Under the pieces are notes generated by a model. The model worked only from the letters and a program-made list of their open reading frames with translations. It made no database searches and had not been told where the DNA came from. Of a stretch of 64,000 nucleotides of DNA, positions 32,760-44,329 are shown one piece after another. A program made the translations under genes and the position numbers. Positions within the stretch are counted from its first letter, which is position 1. Each line of letters begins with the position of its first letter. This DNA comes from Parelaphostrongylus tenuis (Eukaryota > Nematoda > Chromadorea > Rhabditida > Metastrongylidae), in assembly GCA_019055375.1 (NCBI GenBank), contig JAHQIW010007172.1, positions 1 through 64,000 on the forward strand. The letters are read 5' to 3'.

Positions 32760-34010
32760 TAAAACGTCATTTTCATGTACTTGAGGACTTTCAGAAACAA
32801 AGCACTGTACCAAGATCTCCATTCCCCAAGCTATCGGAGTTTTCAGTGAAGAAATTTTTTTCGAAAAAAGAAAGGAACACAGGCACATCCACAGAATTCG
32901 TAACGGAAAGTGGAGATTCTCAGGACAACTGAACGTTTCTTCCCATTGGAAATACTTTTATGAAGATTCCTCCTGTAGCGTATCAATTTTTCGTGACGAT
33001 AAGGTTTACTTAGAATCGACGTTTTATTGTGTAAGTACTAATATATCCGCTGTGAAGTAGAGACAAGTGGCTAATTGCTTCAAAAGCAAAATGTTGTTTC
33101 TTTCCGTTAGTAGAACGTATTGTGCAAGTTTTTCTACAAACCAGACTCAGCATTGAAATCAGCATTTCCCAAGCTTTCAAGTGGATAATGATAGTTTCGT
33201 ATATAGAGCACAATTTAGTAAAATGGGTAAGGAAAACGAACGCATTCAACAGAGGACATTTGCATTCCACACAATTCGTAAGTGAAAGTAGATATTTCTA
33301 GGACAACGGTGCGCTCTTCTTACAACAACTAGGCGTATAGGAGATCCTTCAATAATATTACACTTTTTTGCAGCAATATAGTTCGCTTAGGACCAAAATT
33401 TTACCATGTAATACCAAAAAGTAACTGTAAAGTTGGAAAAGCGAACCGCGAAAGCAAGGCGTTATTTTTTTACGCTAGTAAAACATAATCTGAAGGTTTC
33501 TTCACATATCAAAGTGCTAAGAGTTCCAGTTTTCAAATTTTTGAATGATATCTAATACACTGGTAAAGAAGGTCCTTTTAGAAGAGAAGCCGAAGAAACA
33601 CGACCACATTTCACAGTTTGCGATAACATTTCCACACAATTTGTTACGAAAAAGAAAAATTTTTCAAAAGATTGGGTGCTCTTCAGTCGAAAATATGTTT
33701 CCATAAGTTCTTTTAATAAGAACTTTTTTATTTATAGCAAGAGAGCCTTCTTGGAATCGAAATTTCACAATAGGATACCGAAAGAACCCGCTGTGAAATA
33801 GTAACAACGTTGTCCGCAAGTAAATCGCTGTTTTTTCTCAAGGCTAGTAAAGCAAAGTATAAAAAAATTTTACAAACTAGGCTTAGTAGTAAACTCCGCA
33901 CTTCTCAAGCAATCGACGATTTCAGAAGCCTAATTAAAAAAAAGAAATTAATGTTGCGTAAACAGGTGGATCCATGTTCGTTTCTTGAAGAATATGGTTT
34001 TCTCGTTTAA
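32760..34010. repeat. Diverged tandem array, period about 365-378 bp
   Basis: Anchor ACA(G/C)AATTCGTAACG...GAAAGT.GA.ATT.T appears at 32893, 33271 and about 33636 (offsets 378 and 365), with partial units on either side. Each unit also contains TTTCTTCCC/TCTTCTTAC, CGCTGTGAA(G/A)TAG, and TTTTT.C.CTAGTAAA(A/G)C. About three and a half units, strongly diverged, no coding frame. Confidence 0.65.
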
Positions 34011-34134
34011 AACACAGGGTTTCCCGACAAGTGGAGGTGCTTTATATTGATGAGAACCTTTATGGGAGTCTCTTTTGTAACATTCCAACATTTAGAAGTA
34101 ATAAAGTCCTTCTGAGGAGGGAGGGAGAGAGGAA

Positions 34135-34905
34135 GCGGAGAGGTGTGGCCGAGTTGTTGTGATGCTCGTCGCGGCACTGATCCCCACCTCTCACCCCCTC
34201 CCCTTCCCCCCCCCCCCCCCCTCTAAACGCTCCTTGGACGTTAACTTTTTAAGGACCATGTGATACGTTTCGTATTAAGCCGCCAATGTCAAGTCTCACT
34301 TAGCTACTGTAATGGGAGCGTCGCGTCTTGTTGGAAGACAGGCGCAGGCAACCATAGACACAGATCGACATGCAAATGCTGCCTGCCAGTGACTGCCGCG
34401 CAAGCGACGATTCGACGCCGGCTTCCTACCAATGGTGGTCTTCAAACGGTTGAAAACGAACGCCGTATAGATCGCCACAGCCAGACTATCCTCGAGATAG
34501 CAACGAAACGCGCTCAACCGCTATTCTACGACTTTCATGGAAATGGCGAAAAACGAACTGAATGCTGGAAGTACTGGTATCCGCAGTGTGAAAAAGAAAT
34601 ACACTTCTTCCTTCATTTTAGCAATTTATTGCATTATTATCACAGTTTTTTTCTACTGTGGGGATCCCAATGTTTCTAGCATTCAACTAGCCTCCTTGCT
34701 TACTCGTTGCTTAAGTGAGGATTTGTCTCCTTCGTTAGTCTACTAAATACTGGCTGAACATGTCTCTCGTTGAATTTGAGGATAGCCAAACTTTGGCCCT
34801 CCGAAGAGGGTTCGTTGTTGATTGTCGTAGAGTGCTGAAGAGTGTTGACGTGGGATGTCATCTCCGCACCAAACTTCACTAATCACTCGGCCGCCGACCA
34901 ACCTT
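34135..34905. repeat. Family A inverted pair with 16-C run
   Basis: 34135-34600 holds a minus-oriented copy (GC-rich end at 34140-34200; start near 34550-34600) and 34625-34905 a plus copy. The two starts face each other as GCTGGAAGTACTGGTATCC and GGGATCCCAATGTTTCTAGC. A run of 16 C lies at 34206-34221. Confidence 0.6.
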
Positions 34906-34909
34906 ACCA

Positions 34910-36030
34910 CTTTCAAAAAATGTAGAGCAAAAGTAAACAACTCTTCTTTTATAGTCGAAACTTTTTCGCAATTCGGAATTATAAAAGGATTTAGAACTTT
35001 AACTGAAGCTTCACTAAAGATTTCTACAAATAAATATTAATTAGGGAATGTTACCAGTGGTGTCAGAAAACTTATCACAAAGTTATACATTTTAAAAGAG
35101 CTATCTTTTGATGGTTCTGATCGAAAACACCACTGAAATAATGCTCGCAAATAGGAGAACTGTTTGTTCTCACCTGAACTGTCCTCAATTATGTTTGAAC
35201 ACATGTAGAAAAGTGGCCAATCTTCTCCGCACACACTTATGGTGCATGTACCTAGAAAGTCTCACTTTCAAAAAAATGCTGTTTTTTACGAACTACGGAC
35301 AAATAATATGAAACGCAGCAAGATTTGTAAGTCAAAATTATACCTGCTTAACATGATAACTTGATCGAAAGAGAATCTAAAACATACATGATTCAAACGT
35401 TCAGCTGAGAGTTTCCATTTTTCCTCAGTCACTCTTCTTAAATCAGAAATTGATGCTTTTCGGCCGAATACGATGGTGCAGTTCTTGGCAATTGAAAGCT
35501 CATGGTACTAGAAGAGTTATGAGGACCAGTTTCATTCATATGATTAGTTTAATTCTGTTTCGATAGTTTAAGTAGGCACACAACAGCCGAAAAAGTTATA
35601 TATTTCATGCAAACGAGCCGATTCATCTTTCTAGATAGTCCTAAGCATTTGAAGTCGTTCCGTCAAATATCCATGCTGTTTTGCTAATTCATATGCAGAT
35701 TTCACTATTAGAAAACTTATCCCACAGGAACTAACAAAAATAAACCGTAGATGTGAAGTGAAGAACTTCATGATCTTGAAAGTTGATGAAGGTTCTTGAG
35801 AAATGAACAAGTGTGCTTCTACACATCGCACTTTAAACCCTTTTTACGAGCCGGTGTGATATATTTTGCAGTCTGCTTTGAAGCATGCATCATCGCTTTT
35901 CATTCAGTTACTGTAATGGCAGCATCAAGTCTCCCGCAAACTTCTATTGGAGTGCGTCGAAATGGAATTAAAGGATTTTATCCAGTAAATTCTGAGGGAG
36001 TACCGTCATCATGCAATGATGGAAACTACC
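34910..36030. other. Stretch with only weak open frames
   Basis: A 46-codon minus frame starting MKFFTSHLRFIFVSS near 35771 could encode a signal-peptide-like start, but no exon partner was found. Nothing else recognised. Confidence 0.35.
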
Positions 36031-36034
36031 GTCA

Positions 36035-36180
36035 ATCGGTTCCCCCATGCGTAAATTCTCGTTTGATAACATCACGCACACACGCGCAAACATCGTCATC
36101 CCGAAAATGATGCCGTTTTGTAGCGTCAGCTATGTTACATTGAAAAACGCGCTGGCGAAAGTATCGAATTTTAGCCTGTT
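36035..36180 (-). pseudogene. Truncated copy of an exon of the 22-26 kb gene
   Basis: On the minus strand it reads DDDVCACVRDVIKREFTHGG and then diverges, matching exon 23099-22956 (DDDVCSYVRDVVEREFPHGG). The intron-side sequence beyond 36110 also resembles 23105-23170. The splice acceptor CAG has become CGG, so the exon is dead. Confidence 0.6.
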
Positions 36181-36240
36181 GATAGATGCATGATATATAT
36201 GTATATATGCAAATATATATATATATATATATATTTTGAC

Positions 36241-36545
36241 GAGCGCATGTGGCGCAGTGGTTAGAGGTGCTCTGCGTCGCAACAAGGTCAATGGTTCGAT
36301 CTCGCGCTCATGGCTCACCAAGCCATCCATCCCTCCGGGGTCGGTAAATTGGTAACAGGCAGGTCTCAGACTTGTCTGGGAGGATAAACAACACTGACTC
36401 GGTTCAGCGGGAGGCCACCGCGAGTCGTTGTAAAGGCCAGATATGCATTCAATCACCTCAAACGAAGTTAAAAATTGAAGTCGAATGCATGGCGCATCCC
36501 TCAGGGATTGATCAACGCCGAAAGACTTTATCCTTTATCCTTTTA
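36241..36545 (+). repeat. tRNA-derived SINE (family F)
   Basis: Starts GCGCATGTGGCGCAGTGGTT with A-box TGGCGCAGTGG and B-box GGTTCGATCTC 41-50 bp later, then GTCTCAGACTTGTCTGGGAG, GCGGGAGGCCACCGCGAGTC, and ends GGGATTGATCAACGCC..ATCCTTTATCC. TA microsatellites flank both ends (36188-36235 and 36546-36606). Confidence 0.85.
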
Positions 36546-36689
36546 TATATGAATATTATATATATTTATACATATACATATATATATACATATAATAAAT
36601 ATATATATGGCTCTCTTGGGCTATAGGAGATAAACAAATATCCTACCTCAATCTGTGAGCAGGAAATTTCCATGGAGTGTTAGTAATCA

Positions 36690-37460
36690 TTGAAAAGATT
36701 AAATCTCAGGCTACAGCCCCACTTCGGCGGTTTTCAAAGAAGCTTTTCGACGCTGTTACGAAAGGGAATTCCTTGTGTTTCAAAACGCATATTTCTGTCT
36801 GACAGAGCTCTCTTCTTAAACTACCAGTAATCCTTCGGTAGTGTAATGTTTGCGTTTCCAACGCTGTCTTTATTTCCTGGTACAACGGTTTTCTCTGCAG
36901 TGCAGCAGGAAAAATAGGTTGAATTCACATGCGCGAGAAAGTGGCCGATGGGTGAGGTTGAAAGGAGTGTTGACGTGGTGATCGATCGATTTTAGAGCAT
37001 ACGAACGTGTAGAGAAAATCTCGTAGTTTACATTTACTATGTTTGAAGCAACTAGGGAATTCTGGCCTCTTAAATTCAATCGAAGTGATCATAATGGTGA
37101 TAGATTTACCCATGTTCGTGGCCAAATAAAAGTATTTTGAGTCATCTTGTAGCAAAGTCACACGTTTCATCTGGAGTTTTTTTTTCGAAGCGGAGAAACA
37201 ACTCCTGATTGAATAACAAAGATCACTTTTTCATAAGGCCGGTCGAAATCGATCGATCATCGTGTCAGCGCATGTGCCATCCTACCCAACAGCACGTGAA
37301 TTAGCCAAAGACCAATGTACTTTCCCCACTGCATCGCAGAGAAACGGTCTTCTTACGATATAAGCACAGCGTTGGAATCAGCAAGCATTAAAGCATTAAG
37401 CTTAGTACTAATATTCAAAAGAAAGAGTTCCTCTTTCTCTGAAAAAGAGTCTCTATCGGA
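36690..37460. repeat. Family C palindromic copy
   Basis: Left arm 36780-37000 (GACAGAGCTCTCTTCTTAAAC..., TTCTCTGCAGTGCAGCAGG) and right arm 37230-37450 (CACTGCATCGCAGAGAAACGG...) are inverted copies around the AGCGGAGAAACAACTCC core. Confidence 0.7.
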
Positions 37461-37559
37461 GGAGAAATATGCATGTCTGAGACGTAATTTTATCTTGGAT
37501 TTTTACCTGTATCACCTGTCGTCCCGTTCATCGTCGAGTGCCTCGAGCGGTCACCACCA

Positions 37560-37935
37560 GTGATTCCATATTTCCCTATCGCATGCAAGAGTAGCCCAGT
37601 GAGTCCTCCTCGCTCTAGGAATTCGTTAAACATCATGTCTTTCTTCTAGTCTCTTTGTGAAGAGATTGGACCATCGGGTCGGTGGTCTTCTTATAGAGCG
37701 CATGATAACCGAGGATTCCAGTCGACAACGGCTCTCGTCCATCGGTTGTCGTTGAAGCGCATCACGTGTCCGACCCACCTTATTTTGGATATCCTGACGT
37801 GCAGAACGGTGCCTTTGATCTTTGATCGTTGACGTAGGACGCAACTTCGGATAATTTCTCTCATTTGCGAAATACGGGATAATCCTAGCATCGACCTTTC
37901 AACTGCGCGTTCAAAAACGCCAAGTGATCTTTCAT
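37560..37935 (-). mobile_element. RTE-like LINE C-terminal fragment
   Basis: Minus-strand frames give SMLGLSRISQMREIIRS, SKIRWVGHVMRFNDNRWTRA, then RPPTRWSNLFTKRLEERHDV, the conserved C-terminal block of nematode RTE-like LINEs. One frameshift lies near 37710. The 5' break at about 37935 abuts a TA microsatellite. Confidence 0.85.
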
Positions 37936-37949
37936 CCTGCTTACGGAGA

Positions 37950-38023
37950 TTTCATATATATATATATATATATATATTATATACATATACACATATATAT
38001 ACATACTATATGTATGTATATAT

Positions 38024-38058
<35 letters not shown>
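37950..38058. repeat. TA microsatellite
   Basis: Two pure (TA)n blocks separated by TACATA-type variants, about 108 bp. Confidence 0.95.
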
Positions 38059-38061
<3 letters not shown>

Positions 38062-38149
38062 CCATTATCAGGGAGAAATTTTCTGAAGGAGAATTCTTCA
38101 ATGGACGGTACTTTAGACCAGAGTGTTAAAAATCAATCGAAAGCTGGAA

Positions 38150-38590
38150 ACTTGGAAAATTTAAAAATGTATATTGCTTTGAGAGAAACCTTCTATAGTG
38201 TAGAATTCGAATAAAATTGTGCCTCACTTGTGTAGTGCGTTATCACCCTTTTATCTAGCACGACTGAGCTCTTCTCTTAAGCTATCAGTGACCATTCGAT
38301 AGGCTAAGTTTTGGCAATTCCAGCACTCTGCTTCTTTTTTGAAAAGACTGTTATGCTGCCTTGTAACAGGGAAAATAAATCGTCTAGGGTGTGCGGTGGC
38401 TGCGGATCGATGGCCGCCACTGATAGACTGCGCAGGGGGATTTGAATGTGGAATGCGATTTTTATTATTGAATTTAGGATTTTTCTCCGCTTTGGTAAAA
38501 AATGTAAATAAAACACATGGTCCTGATGTTTGAAGATTTTCTTCACACGTTTATATGCTTTTTCATGCTTACACTTAGGCTTCGTAGCGA
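38150..38590 (-). repeat. Family C partial copy, reverse orientation
   Basis: CTAGCACGACTGAGCTCTTCTC, GAAAAGACTGTTATGCTGCCTTG, GCGATTTTTATTATTGAATT and CTCCGCTTTGG in reverse order match the inverse of 19620-20100. Confidence 0.7.
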
Positions 38591-39021
38591 GCTAATCTGC
38601 CAATATGTGGTTAGAATAAAGAGCCGAGACAGTAAGATTGCCGAAATTGTGGTGTTCACCACAACATCGACTTCATTGTTGGCGGGTGATTGCTGACAGC
38701 CATCGAATGGATCAAAACACGTCTGACAGAAAGACAGAACAAATCTTCAAATGGTGTTGGTAGCAAGTGTTGCCACTGAAAAGCATGGTGGCAGTTTGAA
38801 TTCATAACACAAATACATCAGTTTCGACGGTTTGCTCGTATCGCAGCATTCCTCCGGTTGTACTCCGCATGCGTATTGTCGTTGAAAGACAAAGAGAGAG
38901 TAAATAAAAGTTGAATTTGTGTTTCTGTTGAAGATTACTCCAAAGAACACTATACACCATTTAGTATTCATCACTTCTCTATCTGATTTACTTATCCTAA
39001 AAAGTAAAGCTGAGGGGTAGA

Positions 39022-39793
39022 TTGTCTGCCAACTCTTTTCTGGCGCTTTTTGGTCAGCTCTTCAAACTCAAACTTCACTCAAATAATTCAAACGCTTTTG
39101 CTCTTGCTCATAGGAATTACCTATTAAATAAGGAAAACGTCATCGATAAATCCAAAACATGTTCTATCCATCTATCGGAGTTTTCATTGTTCGTCAGAAC
39201 TCAAAGCATCAGAAGCAGCATAAGCGTGTCGCCAACATTGTGTTTTATTTACATATTAGAAGAGATAACTCAAATCCTATTCGATGTTTGCATAGATTCC
39301 ATCGAATTGCAAGCCGATTCTGGCTTGATTCCGTTTGATCTCTCTTGCTTAGGTTGAAGACTCTCCATGTTGACACTCAACCTGACGGCAGCATACTAGT
39401 ACAGGCGGCATCTCCATCCATTGTGGCTCGAAATGATAGTCATAATGTCTTAAGTACAAAACGGTGTAGTCCATTAGTCGTATTCTAATTTTTAATATGT
39501 TGGTGATGCTTTTTATGTGGCATGTTCTAAGTGAACTGAGCATCAAAACCTTCATAACGAGTGTTCTAGCTTACAATTACTAAGCCAGGAGGCGTCACGT
39601 GGCTCCGAGCTGCTGCCCTTCAATCTCAAGCAACGCTGGTGACACTGGAGTTGTTACAGTCGTGGAAAAATTCGAATCGCAAGACAGCGAACATTCCTTC
39701 AATGCAGAAGAGCACCAATTTTGTGTTTCGAAGACCGAAAGATCCTCAAGTATGGTTATACTGGATTATAAGGTCAAACAACGGTCGAGTTAG
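39022..39793 (+). CDS. Unknown gene, partial, two or three exons
   Basis: 39022-39352 is an open frame ending EEITQILFDVCIDSIELQAD.... From 39353 after TTGCTTAG another frame runs LKTLHVDTQPDGSILVQA... to a TAA at 39488; the two could be one exon with a one-base deletion near 39352. A third block, 39589-39793 after AAGCCAG, reads DTGVVTVVEKFESQDSEHSF... with a possible GTCAAA donor at 39772. Soluble, acidic, no family recognised. Confidence 0.4.
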
Positions 39794-39934
39794 ACCCATA
39801 TTGTCGCTAAGAGATGGAATCATAGACTCTTAGTACCTAGGCAATCCTAGGCCCTCGTTAGCAACGACTACATTGCAGCAAGACGGACAAAAATTGCTGT
39901 TTTTTTTTTCGTTAAACGGCACCAGGATGAAGAA

Positions 39935-40630
39935 ACGGCCCTTTCGCTGTACAAAAGCTTTTTATGAGAGTATTGGTAGCCATTCGAAAGCCCAAATCTC
40001 TGGCTAGTGCGCTACATGGCGTTTTTGAGAAAACCATTTTATACGCTGTAAGGCTTACAATAGAATTATGTTTTACATCGGCCGCGCGCTTTTACCACTA
40101 TTTTTCTGGAGGAAAAAGCATATGAACGTGTTGAGAAAATTTTTCAGTATTGGAGTCTTACGGTTATAAGGAATTATTTTTTACGCGGAGAAAAAATTCC
40201 TGATGGAATAACGAAATTTGCATTTTACGTCAGATGAGTCTCAGTGCCATCGATTGATCGCCGTGTTGTAACCACGGAAACCCCCTGCCTCTTCACCCAA
40301 CCTAGATTAGCCGAAAAACAAATGCCTGCCTATGTGAGTCAGTCTTGTTTTCCCTGTTACACTGCAGTTAAGGAATATATCCAGATATTGAGCACAGAAT
40401 TAGAATCACCAAAACTTACGCTACCACATAGTTACTATTAGTCTAAAGAAAGAGCTCTATCCTGCGAGAAAAACGCGTGTGTAGAACACAAATGTTTCTC
40501 TTTTACTAAAGCGTTATAAAAATTTTTTTTCCAAAAAAGACTATTTAGCGCACTGGTGATTTAAGCTTTCAAATGATTATTAAAAATGAAATCGAAAGCC
40601 TTTGTCAACGAATAGTGGTCTTTGCTCCAT
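39935..40630 (+). repeat. Family C copy
   Basis: Begins GAAACGGCCCTTTCGCTGTACAAAAGC and ends AAAGCCTTTGTCAACGAATAGTGG in inverted relation. Internal words TTTTATACGCTGTAAGG, CGCGGAGAAAAAATTCCTG and CATCGATTGATCG match the family. Confidence 0.75.
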
Positions 40631-41840
40631 TCAGTGCAGCCTCATGGAAAAGTACAGAAATCGCTCTCACTTGTAACAAGTGGAAACTATCCCATAGATC
40701 CAGGAAATGTGCAAACGACGTCTAATCAAAGACAACAGGAACTCTTTGAATCACGTTCTACTTGTTCTGGTTTAGTAGTATAAATCGATTCCACAAAAGT
40801 ATTTTTCTGCATAACTCTGCTCACTCTGCATACTTTCATTATGAAATTCTATATTTTTTGAGAACTTTTCGGCCACCGCCATTTGTACACAGCGACTTTG
40901 AAAACATCAGATTTTGGAGTATGAGATGTTAGAGAGCCATCAAAAGCTAATTAAGATTTCTACGAAAATATATGATTCTCTTGCACGTTTCTACGGTAAA
41001 TCACATCTGATCCTCAGTAATTTTCACCTTCTTGGGACTTTATGCAAACTAGAAAGTGTTGAAAATTCAGCGCACTTATTCACTTTTGGCAGGTTTTCGT
41101 TAAATCTCGTCAACATCGCTGATTCTCGGATCTGCTAAGAACTCTTTCGGTTATACATCACAATCGGAAGACATCATCTTCTCTACGATTTATCGATATG
41201 GAAAAGAGATTCTTCGGAAGGTGCCTCTATTAGTTCAGGAAATCTTTCAGCCCAGCTTGTAATTATGGCTAGTTAGTAGAGATGCACTGTGTAAGACAAT
41301 GGTTATGGGTGCCCTGTAATACACAGTCAACGGTGATTCAATTTGATGCACTGTGATCACCAAACCTTTTATTCCTACGGGATTTACGAATATTGTCATA
41401 CCTTTCTGTAAGGACAACATCACTAATCTTATAGAAGGCAGACCGTTGCAATCGATGGAATCTAGTGCATCCATAGACGAAAGATCATTGCCAAGGACTA
41501 TGTAATTTTATTTCTTTACGACTGTCAAAATAGTATAGATGTTCAAGTACTGATTTTTTCGCTCAGTGTGCTCTTCTCCATCTCTTCCTCATTCATATAC
41601 AAAAATCTCCGATTGTACGCTTGTAAGTGGTGTCAATGTTTTCGATTTAAAGTGCTGGAATTTGAACCGGTTATTGGACATCGTTAATACATTCTATTGA
41701 TATCTCATAATAATTTGTAGGATTTTGAGGAAGAAAGGGTGTATTTCTCCTAGACGTAAAGGATTTCATAATAGTGCGCAGTGTAAAATCAGTTCCTCAG
41801 TTTTCCCTTTCAATATCAAAAAATTTATCACCTGCAATTT
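40630..41840. other. Stretch with one weak exon candidate
   Basis: A possible plus exon 40907-40996 (acceptor AACATCAG, frame EYEMLESHQKLIKISTKIYD.., donor GTAAAT) has no partner in phase. Nothing else recognised. Confidence 0.3.
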
Positions 41841-42205
41841 TTCTTGTTCTCCCTATTGAGATTGGCGCAAAAGCATTTGCGATTTTGGAGGCTAGAATGA
41901 TGGAACGACCGTAGAATGGTCGACATTGAGTTCTCCTGCAACATCTCATGCAGTTCAAGATGTTAGCTTCAGTTTTTTTCAATTGGATTCTTTCTTCGAC
42001 GGTCCTTATCGTCAAGGAAGCGCTTGTCTGCTTTGAGAACTTTCTTCAATCATTACTGCGCTGTATTTTCGATAGCAAGTTCCTGGGCCAAATGCGTTGT
42101 GTTTATGTTGCAAGCTGTCTCTGCTGCTGTACGACCTGTTTTGGACTCGAATGAAAAATTCGCTCAAATTTGTTTTTGATCCATCATCCTCTTCCATAAC
42201 CTGAA
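41840..42205 (-). pseudogene. mariner-type transposase, N-terminal remnant
   Basis: On the minus strand in shifting frames: AAETACNINTTHLAQ..ENTAQ (about 42130-42060), the paired-type first helix-turn-helix block of mariner, then DVAGELNVDHSTVV near 41935-41895, the second helix-turn-helix. No catalytic part follows. Stops and frameshifts are frequent. Confidence 0.7.
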
Positions 42206-42762
42206 ATGAGTTTAAAATAGAAAGAAAATAGTACGTCACTAGCAGCAAAACTAAAGCGAGGAGCGCATCAAAATGCTGTTCATCACCACATTTATTCGGA
42301 GATATAATTCAATATATATTTATTTAAAATTCAGGATCTGAAGCCATAATCTCTTTTGCAGCAAACTTGATACTCAAGACCATAACGCGGTTGGGTAGGC
42401 AAAAAAAAAGACTTTTCCATTCCAAGCACAAAGATTAAACCGGTGCCAGCATTCACTAATGTAGTGGTAGGAATCCATTTGCGAGATAGCAAATTTAACG
42501 ACGCATAAAGGCCTCATACGTAACTACTTGGGAGAACCACAGTAAGACTTTAACGAGACTTCAGAAAATGAACTAGGTTACGCTAATAGCGAATGACTGT
42601 TGTATAGAAACTACTTGTTAGTAATGTTTAGGTTGTTTATGAAACTGTTTGCAACTAGGAATTCCTGTCGAAATAATTTTGATGTGGCTTACAAACGCTT
42701 ATGAACTTTCATAAAGTGATCTTGATAAAGGGATCAATAATAACCAAGGTGATGATTGTGAA

Positions 42763-42971
42763 GCTAAGAGCAAGCTCAGGCTCACAAATCTATTTCGAAT
42801 GGAATACCTTTCATGAAAGACAAAAAAATTTTGATGGTGGATCGTTCTTCAGTCAAGGTGACTGCGGTAGGAAATGCAATACTCGTTAGAGATGCTGGTG
42901 CCGTGTCGACGGCATTCAAGCCATCCATTTGTTCTCTTCTATTCGATTGTAATTTCTATCAAGTCTTATGA
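42763..42971 (+). CDS. Possible exon of an unknown gene
   Basis: Open frame of about 68 codons containing KILMVDRSSVKVTAVGNAIL and RDAGAVSTAFKPSICSLL, with a possible GTAATT donor at 42949. A competing frame is also open over part of it. No partner exon established. Confidence 0.3.
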
Positions 42972-43270
42972 ATTTCTTGTCATGCTTAACACCCTCCTCT
43001 ACCACCATAACATCGGTACTAACTTTATTGTAAACAGGCACAACATTTCAACTTCCATTCGAAATTTATTCGCTTGTGTTCTTACTAGCTTACGGTAGCT
43101 GACCAGCTTGAAGCAAATGATTGACAGCGCTTGGTAGGGTGGCGTAGCTTTGTCGCTGACTGGTTTCTACCATTCTGCTGATAATTCTTCTTTCTAATTT
43201 GCTGACGCCTTACATTCTTCCGTTAGTTTCGTAATAAGCCCATTCGCTGCCATTCATTGCTGTCATTAAT

Positions 43271-43557
43271 GAGCGTTTTTTTTCCGCCTAGCAAAGATAT
43301 ATACATCTGATATTTGCATCTTTATCATTGTTCCTGCCGATAATTTAGCAAAGAGTAGCCCATCAAACTTACCGTGGCTTAAGTTGACTCTTACCTGGGC
43401 TTTCCTATGTGAAAACGCTGATCTCAACTTTGGTCGCGAGTGTATACAATGTTATAGGTCACTATTTGGTCTAAAAAGTTCTTTTAACAGCGATGAAACT
43501 ATGAATCACGGGAAAGATCTATGGAGACGAGTATATAAAAATACATTGTTTGATTGA
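43271..43557 (+). CDS. Long open frame without ATG, possible last exon
   Basis: About 95 codons free of stops, from a T8 run near 43276 to TGA at 43555-43557, including WAFLCENADLNFGRECIQCY and DLWRRVYKNTLFD. It lacks an internal ATG until late, as expected for a non-first exon. No family recognised. Confidence 0.35.
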
Positions 43558-43844
43558 ATGTCAAGCTTAGGTTGAGACACAAACTTGAGCCTTTCCTTTC
43601 ACTTCAAACGACTTCTTTATGTAATTATTGAAATATGTTAGGTAAGGAAGGAGTATCTTGTGGGTAAGTGTTCTATTTACCGAAACTTTCTGTGAAATTG
43701 TGGGAGTTCCCTAAAAGACAGACGGCCGGACTGTCCATTTGAATCAGGGAACACTCAGACAGAACAGCGCTTCAGCTGGTCCAATATGATAAACGCACAT
43801 TGCGACATACTCTTTAGTCACCGGCATCCCTTTTGTAGATTCAA

Positions 43845-43948
43845 GCATCGCATATGTAGCAGTATCGTCATGAAGAATTCGCTAATATTATACAAATGAA
43901 GCATCGCGACACGAAAAAAAGCATCGCATATGTAGCAGTATCGTCATG
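43845..43948 (+). repeat. 28-bp perfect direct repeat, offset 76
   Basis: GCATCGCATATGTAGCAGTA... at 43845-43872 and 43921-43948. Local duplication. Confidence 0.85.
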
Positions 43949-44329
43949 TAGGATGTCATGATAGATGAAGCATTTAGGCTTGATCAGTCTGCCGGAATGA
44001 GGCAACAATTCGTCCCCACATAACGTCTCGGATTTCACTAAATGCATATTTCGTCCATACACTTATTAACACCCAGTACTCGAAGAAAAATGTTATAAAC
44101 ATGCAATTTACATATTTTTATACATATATATGCATGCCTGAAACAAGTTTGACACCAATTTGCCAGAAAATTTTTGTTTTATACGGTCGCAAAATCTCTT
44201 TGGGTCATTATTTGGTGAATGGACCATATTTAGTCCTTGTGATTGGAAGAAAAGAGGTAAGTGCAGAGTGTAAACCTCTTTCATTGTACAGAGACTTTCC
44301 ACTAGACTATTAACATGATTCAAAAGCTT

